Below are positions 57,309-64,000 of a DNA stretch of 64,000 nucleotides, one piece after another. A model generated the notes under the pieces. That model searched no databases. It had not been told where the DNA came from and was given only the letters and a program-made list of their open reading frames with translations. Each line of letters opens with the position of its first letter. Position 1 is the stretch's first letter. Source of the stretch: an uncultured Methylophilaceae bacterium (GTDB lineage: Bacteria; Pseudomonadota; Gammaproteobacteria; Burkholderiales; Methylophilaceae); contig CAJVXS010000001.1 in assembly GCA_913009235.1 (NCBI GenBank), positions 186,001 to 250,000 of the forward strand. Direction: 5' to 3'. Position numbers and translations under genes: made by a program.

Positions 57309-58256
57309 TTACTCGTTTTTTTCTTCATATTGCTCATAGGCATTTACAATCTTTTGCACCAGTGGATGGCGCACAACATCTTGAGATAAGAAATTCGTCA
57401 TCGCAATGCCTTTGATGTCTTGTAATATTTTTTTCGATTCAACTAAGCCACTTTTCTTGCCGCGTTGCAAATCAATCTGCGTCACATCGCCAGTGATGAC
57501 GGCTTTTGTGCCAAAGCCAATACGGGTTAAAAACATTTTCATTTGCTCTGGCGTCGTATTTTGCGCTTCATCCAAAATGATAAAGCTTTGATTTAATGTG
57601 CGGCCACGCATATAGGCCAATGGTGCGACTTCAATAGCATTGCGTTCAAACATTTTATTCGCCGTGTCATAACCAGCTAAGTCATACAAGGCATCGTAAA
57701 GCGGGCGTAAGTAAGGGTCAACCTTTTGGCTTAAATCACCAGGCAAAAAGCCTAAGCGTTCACCAGCCTCTACCGCCGGGCGAACAAGCACGATACGCTT
57801 AACACGGTCACGTGTTATGGCATCCACTGCGCTAGCAACCGCTAAATAAGTCTTGCCCGTACCAGCGGGGCCGATACCAAAAGTAATGTCATGGCCTTGA
57901 ATTTGTTTTAAGTATTCTACTTGGCGTGGGGTGCGGCCATGTAGATCGCCACGTCTAGTCATTAATGCTGGCATATCTGTGCTAGAATTTAATTCATCAG
58001 GAGTCAGTTTCTCAACTTGGACTAAGCCGAGTTGTACATCTTCTAGTTCAATGGGTTTTTTAGCGCGGATGTAGAAGTTCTCTATGATTTGCGCTGCTAT
58101 CCGCATATTTTCTTTTTTCCCTGTAATGCTAAATGTAGCACCGCGGCGATTGACGTTCACTTCAAGTACCGTTTCGATTTGCTTTATATTTTCATCAAGC
58201 GGGCCGCAAAGGTTGGCTAGGCGGGTATTGTCTTCAGGTTGTAGTGTAATTTCCAT
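57309..58256 (-). CDS. phoH: PhoH-like ATPase (YbeZ)
   Basis: A P-loop ATPase that partners YbeY in RNA metabolism. Walker A is FGIGPAGTGKTYLAVA (about residues 127-142), Walker B is SFIILDEAQNTTPEQM, and the segment RLGFLPGDLSQKVDPYLRPL is typical. An N-terminal KH-like part carries ITGKKENMRIAAQIIENFY. Length is 315 residues. It is 51 bases after miaB. A 158-base gap to ybeY shows no gene. Confidence 0.93.
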   Translation of the reverse strand: MEITLQPEDNTRLANLCGPLDENIKQIETVLEVNVNRRGATFSITGKKENMRIAAQIIENFYIRAKKPIELEDVQLGLVQVEKLTPDELNSSTDMPALMTRRGDLHGRTPRQVEYLKQIQGHDITFGIGPAGTGKTYLAVASAVDAITRDRVKRIVLVRPAVEAGERLGFLPGDLSQKVDPYLRPLYDALYDLAGYDTANKMFERNAIEVAPLAYMRGRTLNQSFIILDEAQNTTPEQMKMFLTRIGFGTKAVITGDVTQIDLQRGKKSGLVESKKILQDIKGIAMTNFLSQDVVRHPLVQKIVNAYEQYEEKNE

Positions 58257-58307
58257 AATCTTAATTCTGCAGTCTAATTCTATAGTCTTGAATCGTTTTG
58301 CTTATTG

Positions 58308-59642
58308 TTAAATCAATTCGCCTTGTAAGCGCCTTGGATTGTCTGTGTTAGTAATCTTAACGTTAACAAAGTGACCAGTTAACGCCTCATTTTTAGCGAT
58401 GGTCACAATGCGATTGTTATCTGTTTTTCCAACCATCTCATCTGTTTTTTTTCTAGAAACACCTTCAATCAATACGCGTTGGCTGGTGCCTAACATGGAG
58501 CGGCTAATCGCCTCGCCTAGGGATGTATTAATAGCTTGCAGTCTGCTTAAGCGGTCGAGCTTGGTTTGGTGCGGTGTACTGTCTTCGATAAACGCTGCTG
58601 GCGTACCAGGGCGTGGGCTATATAAGAAGCTAAAGCTGTAATCAAAGCCAACATCTTCCATTAGTTTGACCGTCGCTTCAAAGTCTTTTTCCGTTTCACC
58701 TGGAAAGCCAATAATGAAGTCAGAAGTAAGTGTGATGTTCGGGCTGGCAGCCTTTAGTTTGCGAATAATGCTTTTATATTGCAACACGGTGTGATTGCGT
58801 TTCATTGACATTAAAATGCGGTCGCTCCCCGCTTGCACGGGTAGGTGAAACTGTCCGGCCAACTTCGGTACATTGGCAAAGCAATCAATGAGTCGATCAC
58901 TCATTTCGTTCGGATGACTAGTCGTAAAGCGGATGCGTTCAATTTGCGGGATCTCAGCAATGGTTTCAATGAGCATTGCTAAATCAGCTTCTACGTCTTC
59001 ATAGGCTGTACGGTAAGCGTTGACGTTTTGACCTAGTAATGTAATTTCTTTCACACCTTGCTCAGCCAGTTGAATCGACTCGGTCAGAATATCTTCAAAA
59101 GGTCGTGACACTTCTTCTCCACGGGTATATGGGACGACGCAAAAGCTGCAATATTTACTACAGCCTTCCATAATGCTTAGGAATGCGCTAGCACCCTCTA
59201 CTTTTGGTGGCGGCAAGTGGTCGAACTTCTCTATTTCAGGAAAGCTGATATCGACTTGTGATTCGCCTGAATCTTGCTTGTTTTTAATCATGTCAGGCAG
59301 GCGGTGGATGGTTTGCGGCCCAAAGACAATATCAACATAAGGCGCGCGCTTAATAATGTTGTCGCCCTCTTGCGTAGCTACGCAGCCACCAACGCCAATC
59401 ACTAAATCAGGATTTTTTTCTTTCAGCGGAATAAAGCGACCGAGGTGGCTAAACACTTTATCTTCGGCCTTTTCACGAATCGAACAAGTGTTTAGCAAAA
59501 TCACATCTGCGTCTTCTGGTGTGTCGGTCTCTACCATATCATCAGTGGAGCCAAGCATATCTTTCATGCGCGCAGAATCGTAGGTATTCATTTGGCAGCC
59601 GAAGGATTTCACAAATAATTTTTTTGATGTGGAGTTTGTCAC
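58308..59642 (-). CDS. miaB: tRNA-2-methylthio-N6-dimethylallyladenosine synthase
   Basis: A radical-SAM methylthiotransferase acting on i6A37 in tRNA. The N-terminal MTTase domain has the three cluster cysteines ([30 protein letters not shown]). The radical-SAM motif is [16 protein letters not shown] (CxxxCxxC), and a TRAM domain ends the protein. Length is 444 residues. It heads the operon. Confidence 0.95.
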   Translation of the reverse strand: MTNSTSKKLFVKSFGCQMNTYDSARMKDMLGSTDDMVETDTPEDADVILLNTCSIREKAEDKVFSHLGRFIPLKEKNPDLVIGVGGCVATQEGDNIIKRAPYVDIVFGPQTIHRLPDMIKNKQDSGESQVDISFPEIEKFDHLPPPKVEGASAFLSIMEGCSKYCSFCVVPYTRGEEVSRPFEDILTESIQLAEQGVKEITLLGQNVNAYRTAYEDVEADLAMLIETIAEIPQIERIRFTTSHPNEMSDRLIDCFANVPKLAGQFHLPVQAGSDRILMSMKRNHTVLQYKSIIRKLKAASPNITLTSDFIIGFPGETEKDFEATVKLMEDVGFDYSFSFLYSPRPGTPAAFIEDSTPHQTKLDRLSRLQAINTSLGEAISRSMLGTSQRVLIEGVSRKKTDEMVGKTDNNRIVTIAKNEALTGHFVNVKITNTDNPRRLQGELI

Positions 59643-59771
59643 TGGTTTTTATATTCGCTAGCAGATTGGTTAATCCGACATTTTAACGCATTTGGCAATA
59701 CTTAAGGTAAATTGGGGGAAAGCTTAGCTAGCAAGGTAAAATGGTATTGTCCTAATTAAAAAAAGCGTTAT

Positions 59772-61160
59772 ATGCAAGCACTACCGATTTTTATTAATAT
59801 TATTAACCATCACTGTGTTGTGATTGGAGGGGGAGAAATCGCCACACGTAAAGTGCTGATGCTGTTAAAAGCACAGGCTGCAATCACTTTGGTTTCACCA
59901 GATGTTAATCATGATATCCAAGCTCTGATTGATAATGGGAGAATTAAACATTTAAAAGCTAACTTTTCGCCAGTGCAGTTAGACAGTGCGAGATTAATCA
60001 TTGCAGCGACAGCTGATGAATCTGTGAATAAAGCCGTTTCTATTGCGGCTCAAGCAGCTAATATCCCTGTCAACGTGGTCGATGCACCAGCGTTATGTAC
60101 GTTTACGATGGGGTCAATTATTGAACGTAGCCCGATTGTGATTGCAGTCAGCTCTGAAGGAAATGCACCAGTTCTCGCGCGTTATATTCGCACGAAAATT
60201 GAAACGATGTTGCCAGCAGCTTATGGGCGAATTGCAGGGATTTTAGGTGATTTCCGTAATCAAGTGAAGGCTAAGTTCACGACGATACAAGCGCGTCGTA
60301 TTTTTTGGGAGGGGATATTACAAGGGCCGTTTGTTGAGAGAGTATTATCTGGGCAAGAACAAGCGGCACGTGTTTTTCTTAAAGAATCGCTAGAGCAAGC
60401 CGATAACAAAACGCAACAAGGCGAGGTGTACCTAGTTGGCGGTGGTCCTGGCGACCCTGATTTGCTTACCTTTAGAGCATTAAGATTGATGCAGCAATGC
60501 GATGTCTGTGTGTACGATAAGCTGGTGAGTCCTGAAGTGATGGAGCTAGTGCGGCGTGATGCAGAGTTGATTTATGTCGGTAAAGCGCGAGGTCAACATA
60601 CCATGCAGCAAGAAGATATTAATGCTTTGTTAGCAAGGCTGGCACTTAAAGGTAGGCGAGTATTACGGTTAAAAGGCGGTGACCCTTTCATTTTTGGACG
60701 TGGTGGAGAGGAAATTGAAACGCTGATGCAACATGGCGTTCCATTCCAAGTTGTACCAGGCATCACTGCTGCCAGTGGTGTTGCTAGTTATGCGGGTATT
60801 CCGCTAACGCATAGAGACTACGCGCAGGCTTGTTTATTTATAACAGGGCATCTAAAAGATGGTTCTGTCGATTTGGATTGGGATGCGATGATGCGGCCCA
60901 ACCAAACATTAGTGATTTATATGGGGTTAATTGGCTTAGAGACTATTTGCCAGCAATTAATTAAAAATGGAATGTTAGCAACTATGCCGATAGCCATCGT
61001 TCAGCAAGGAACAACACAGCGGCAGCGTGTCGTCGTCGGGACGTTATTAGATATGCCAGATAAGGTTAAGCTGGCGGAATTGAAAGCACCCTGTTTAACG
61101 ATCATTGGTGAAGTTGTTCAATTAAGAGAAAAATTAAATTGGTTCAACCCGGAAATATAA
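59772..61160 (+). CDS. cysG: Siroheme synthase (trifunctional)
   Basis: It makes sirohaem from uroporphyrinogen III, for sulfite and nitrite reductases. The N-terminal half (about 1-210) is the precorrin-2 dehydrogenase/ferrochelatase, with VIGGGEIATRKVLMLL and NVVDAPALCTFTMGSIIER. The C-terminal half (about 218-462) is the uroporphyrinogen methyltransferase, with VGGGPGDPDLLTFRALRL, VLRLKGGDPFIFGRGGEE and VPGITAASGVASYAGIPLTHR. It is a single-gene unit convergent on envZ. Confidence 0.95.
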   Translation: MQALPIFINIINHHCVVIGGGEIATRKVLMLLKAQAAITLVSPDVNHDIQALIDNGRIKHLKANFSPVQLDSARLIIAATADESVNKAVSIAAQAANIPVNVVDAPALCTFTMGSIIERSPIVIAVSSEGNAPVLARYIRTKIETMLPAAYGRIAGILGDFRNQVKAKFTTIQARRIFWEGILQGPFVERVLSGQEQAARVFLKESLEQADNKTQQGEVYLVGGGPGDPDLLTFRALRLMQQCDVCVYDKLVSPEVMELVRRDAELIYVGKARGQHTMQQEDINALLARLALKGRRVLRLKGGDPFIFGRGGEEIETLMQHGVPFQVVPGITAASGVASYAGIPLTHRDYAQACLFITGHLKDGSVDLDWDAMMRPNQTLVIYMGLIGLETICQQLIKNGMLATMPIAIVQQGTTQRQRVVVGTLLDMPDKVKLAELKAPCLTIIGEVVQLREKLNWFNPEI

Positions 61161-61228
61161 GTTTTATTTATTCCTCAAGATACACTCAATGAGTGAGGTT
61201 GTTGGCGCTGGAGGTGCATTTGGCATTT

Positions 61229-62548
61229 CTACCGATGTTTAATAGGTATAGGTAGTGATAACCGCACTTCTAGTCCACCAGCTTCACGGTTAATCAGTTG
61301 CAATTTGCCGTGATGCAGTTTTGCAATACGGTTGCAGATAGCTAGTCCTAACCCGCTGCCACCTTCATTTTTAGTGCGCGCGCTATCTAGGCGCTCAAAT
61401 GGCCTGAGCAAACGTTCTGTTTGACCTTTAGGAATACCAGGCCCACGATCTAATACGCTAATGATAACCATATCTGCTGTGATTTCACTTTCAACCACCA
61501 CTTCACCTTTCGTGTAAGCATAGGCGTTGCCGACCAAGTTATCGAGCAAGCGCTGCATTGCTAATGGACGAAGCGGGATGTAGTAGTTAGGGCTTAATTT
61601 AAGCCTAAGTTGTCGACCTGCGCGTGCTTGGCGTTCGGCAAGCGATGTTAACAACACGTTGATATCCACCATCTGGGAAGATTCGCCTTCAACGCCACGG
61701 ACAAAGTCTAGAAACTGATGAATGATATTGTCCATGTCTGCAATATCGTCAATCATGCCTTCTTTCATCTGGGCAGATTCATCCTCTGATAGCATTTCTA
61801 CGGCAAGACGCAAACGGGCTAATGGGGTGCGGATGTCATGCGAAACTCCAGCCAGCAATAAGTTGCGCTCACTATCGAGTCTGACCAAAGCATCTGCCAT
61901 TTCATTAAAGGTTTGGTTCACCTCACTTAACTCATCCAAGCTGTCCTCAGGCAACCTAGGAGCGGGTTCTCCATTACGCAATTTATCTGCTGCATGTGCT
62001 AGAAAGTTCAGTGGGCGATTGATGCGGCCCGCCGTAATATAGGCGCCTACTAGGGATAGTAATCCAATTAATGCACCCCAGCCTAACCAATGCCACGGGA
62101 GAGGGCGGTCTGCTTGAATATTAGGGATCACCACCCAAAAATCATCCAGCTCCACATTAAAGCTAATCCACAAACCTGGAATACCGTAATGATTAACGGT
62201 AATAATGGTTTCCACCCCTAAACGTTGCCGTATTTTTTGCGTAAGGAGCTGCGCAAATGGGTCATTAGGCATTGGCTCTACTTGCTCCATGAAATCGGCG
62301 GAATAAACGCGCACGCCCTCACGACCAGATAGCTCAGAAAGCAGTGCGCCTCTTCTGTTCTCATGAGATGCAATGAGTGATGCACGGGTGTAATTAACAA
62401 TGGTAACCGCTTGTAGGGCGGCCATCTCCGCACGTGGTTCGCGCCCAAAATAATCAAATATTTTTAGCGAGCCATAAATGCTAACTGCCAACAGAATAGC
62501 AATGAGTAGCATCAGCCTAGCTAAAATTGTGCGGGGTAGTAGTCTCAA
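61229..62548 (-). CDS. envZ: Sensor histidine kinase EnvZ
   Basis: The membrane sensor partner of OmpR. Two helices (about 10-28 and 152-172) flank a periplasmic domain of about 125 residues. A HAMP domain, the phosphorylated His in GVSHDIRTPLARLRLA, the N box LLDNLVGNAYAYTKG and the G2 box GGSGLGLAICNRI follow. Length is 439 residues. It is 39 bases after ompR on the same strand. The signal is unknown here. Confidence 0.9.
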   Translation of the reverse strand: MRLLPRTILARLMLLIAILLAVSIYGSLKIFDYFGREPRAEMAALQAVTIVNYTRASLIASHENRRGALLSELSGREGVRVYSADFMEQVEPMPNDPFAQLLTQKIRQRLGVETIITVNHYGIPGLWISFNVELDDFWVVIPNIQADRPLPWHWLGWGALIGLLSLVGAYITAGRINRPLNFLAHAADKLRNGEPAPRLPEDSLDELSEVNQTFNEMADALVRLDSERNLLLAGVSHDIRTPLARLRLAVEMLSEDESAQMKEGMIDDIADMDNIIHQFLDFVRGVEGESSQMVDINVLLTSLAERQARAGRQLRLKLSPNYYIPLRPLAMQRLLDNLVGNAYAYTKGEVVVESEITADMVIISVLDRGPGIPKGQTERLLRPFERLDSARTKNEGGSGLGLAICNRIAKLHHGKLQLINREAGGLEVRLSLPIPIKHR

Positions 62549-62587
62549 TTTAACTATTTATATGACGTTAGCAATAAACCAAAATGT

Positions 62588-63310
62588 TTAAGCGCTATCT
62601 TCACCATCAGGAATAAACACATAGCCAAATCCCCACATGGTTCTCAAAAATCTAGGCTGCGCTGGGCTTGGTTCGATTAAGCGACGTAAACGTGATACTT
62701 GCACATCAATACTACGGTCAAAAACATCCAGCTCTCGTCCCCGTGCCAGTTGCATTAAACGATCGCGTGATAGCGGTTGTCTAGGATGCTCAGTAAATAC
62801 TTTTAATAAAGTAAATTCACCGCTAGTAATGGTGATATTGACACCATTTTTACTTAAGCTGCGATTCTCTGCATTAAACACAAAATCACCAAAAGGGAAT
62901 GTTTCTTGTGTGGCTGCTCCATGTAGTTGTGAGTTTTGGCCATGGCGGCGCATAACCGCATTAATACGTGCCAAAAGCTCACGGGGGTTAAATGGCTTAG
63001 GCAAGTAATCATCAGCACCCATTTCCAAACCAATAATCCTATCCACTTCATCTCCACGTGCCGTAAGCATAATAATAGGTGTATTAATGTTGTTTCCACG
63101 CAGTCTGCGGCATATCGCCAAGCCATCTTCACCAGGCAACATTAAATCTAATACTAATAAGTCAAATTTCTCGGCTTTTAGTACGGTATCCATCGCTGCC
63201 GAATCAGACACCGTTTTAATACTAAAGCCTTGTTCCGTTAGGTAGCGTTGTAACAATTCACGCATGCGTAAATCATCATCAACCATTAATATTTTTTTAT
63301 ATTCAGACAC
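62588..63310 (-). CDS. ompR: Response regulator OmpR
   Basis: A two-component transcription factor. The receiver domain has the acidic pair VDDD, phosphorylated Asp in LLVLDLMLPGEDG and Lys in DYLPKPFNPREL. The C-terminal winged helix ends with FDRSIDVQVSRLRRLIE and TMWGFGYVFIPD. Length is 240 residues. It precedes envZ and is divergent from the EF-hand-like gene by 261 bases. Confidence 0.92.
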   Translation of the reverse strand: MSEYKKILMVDDDLRMRELLQRYLTEQGFSIKTVSDSAAMDTVLKAEKFDLLVLDLMLPGEDGLAICRRLRGNNINTPIIMLTARGDEVDRIIGLEMGADDYLPKPFNPRELLARINAVMRRHGQNSQLHGAATQETFPFGDFVFNAENRSLSKNGVNITITSGEFTLLKVFTEHPRQPLSRDRLMQLARGRELDVFDRSIDVQVSRLRRLIEPSPAQPRFLRTMWGFGYVFIPDGEDSA

Positions 63311-63431
63311 TTTGATTGTCTACCATGCGTTAGTTAGGTTGTACTAGAATTAAACAATGGTCTAGTATAGGTGTTCATTGAGGATAAATCTATAATTTGG
63401 AATAGCTTTTATGTATAATTTTTTCAAATTA

Positions 63432-63445
63432 TTGACGTTGATCAA
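63432..63445. promoter_or_regulatory. FNR/ANR-like box
   Basis: TTGAC-GTTG-ATCAA differs from the FNR consensus (TTGAT-N4-ATCAA) at one base. It lies between divergent ompR and the EF-hand-like gene, about 127 bases before the latter and 121 before the former. An oxygen- or nitric-oxide-responsive regulator could act here. Confidence 0.5.
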
Positions 63446-63571
63446 CAAACTACCAAGTTACAATTTTTTACAATTAGGTTTTTTAATGAAACATTCCACT
63501 TACATAGTTGATTCATGATGCCAATCCACAGTTGAGATTAAGTAGACTGATTTGGATATAAAACAACGAAT

Positions 63572-64000
63572 ATGCTAACAAATAAACTCTTTTTTTGGTC
63601 GAAAATGACATTGCTCATAGTATTGAGCGTGGTCTTTATTTCTCCATCATTTGCTGATTCAAGCACAGTTTTAGAAGTTAATGATGGAGCACCAGAGTTG
63701 TTAGATGCAGACGACCCTCAATCTGGCTTAAGAAAAACACTTGAATCTAATTTTAGTCCTGTTGATCGTGCGCGATTGCGCAAAGCATTAATTGACTATG
63801 CTAGAAACAACGACCCCGAACATATTAAAATTAAAAAACAACGTAAGTTGATGCGAGACAGCCTAAAACAACGATTTATCCGATGTAATAATGATTTGGA
63901 TGACTCCTTAGACCGTCAAGAAGTGACCGAATGTTTACCGCAAATAGCACGACATTTTAATGATGTAGATATCGGCGAAGATAACGTAATTACATTTGAA
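63572..64000 (+). CDS. Exported EF-hand-like protein, N-terminal part
   Basis: The frame is open from ATG 63572 to the window edge (143 codons), so the gene is partial at its 3' end. A signal peptide (MTLLIVLSVVFISPSFA) is followed by a charged helical stretch and a sequence with EF-hand features: NNDLDDSLDRQEVTECLP and DVDIGEDNVITFE, each with acidic residues at alternating positions. A calcium-binding exported protein is likely. A second Met at codon 12 (63605) is an alternative start. No family name can be given. Confidence 0.6.
   Translation, partial: MLTNKLFFWSKMTLLIVLSVVFISPSFADSSTVLEVNDGAPELLDADDPQSGLRKTLESNFSPVDRARLRKALIDYARNNDPEHIKIKKQRKLMRDSLKQRFIRCNNDLDDSLDRQEVTECLPQIARHFNDVDIGEDNVITFE

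Overview
The window reads as chromosomal core sequence of an AT-leaning betaproteobacterium. Support comes from the cytochrome oxidase cluster order (ctaC-ctaD, small assembly protein, cox11, DUF2909, SURF1, Sco-like, cox15, ctaB), the miaB-phoH-ybeY-corC and argB-HAD-slmA neighbourhoods, the DUF2322 protein, and secA next to dciA and an M23 peptidase. A methylotroph-like member of Nitrosomonadales (Methylophilaceae, near Methylotenera) is my best guess. That placement is inference from gene style; no one-carbon oxidation gene lies here. There is no rRNA, CRISPR array, insertion sequence or prophage.

Layout. 1-4.5 kb: end of bioA, then dacB, an FKBP lipoprotein, OsmC and VOC proteins, DUF2322 and coq7. 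4.6-13 kb: ctpA, an Rdx selenoprotein-like protein, a DinG/YoaA helicase, arfB, the tsaB-rimI-psi-like group and proS. 13.4-16.2 kb: DUF1097 membrane protein, an exported protein, queA and tRNA-Leu. 16.5-24.5 kb: a complete caa3-type cytochrome c oxidase cluster with its haem A and copper assembly genes. 24.9-31.2 kb: tRNA-Arg, cytochrome c5, apaH, plsC, a PfkB kinase, hemJ, a TlpA thioredoxin and dld. 31.3-38.9 kb: serA, slmA, a HAD phosphatase, argB, argA, rsmE, a thioredoxin-fold protein and mnmD. 39-46.4 kb: a Gfo/Idh oxidoreductase, the carbon cluster tkt-gap-pgk with purC, a DUF1232 protein and ppa. 46.9-56.7 kb: proton-pumping pyrophosphatase, dciA, M23 peptidase, secA, YccF, an Nramp-like transporter, a lipoprotein and corC. 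56.7-64 kb: ybeY, phoH, miaB, cysG, the envZ/ompR pair and the start of an EF-hand-like protein.

The most striking gene is argA (34944-36515, minus). Its N-acetylglutamate synthase carries an extra N-terminal XRE/Cro-type helix-turn-helix of about 64 residues. Upstream of it lie two near-identical 15-bp palindromes (TTGT-N7-ACAA) spaced 30 bp apart, plus a third related copy farther up. Together they suggest an enzyme that also acts as an autoregulator of arginine biosynthesis, a hypothesis that needs testing.

A second theme is gene decay at the seams between intact operons. Short fragments can be read of an NlpC/P60 peptidase (6.5 kb), a lytic transglycosylase (13.0 kb), an OlsB-like acyltransferase (27.3 kb), a cytochrome b561-like protein (46.5 kb), a LuxR-type regulator (46.7 kb) and dinB (55.2 kb). 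An unidentified membrane-protein tail sits at 38.1 kb. The genome seems to be shrinking by local deletion and has left fossils in otherwise tight gene order. The collapsed pgk-purC junction and the absence of lnt after corC fit the same picture.
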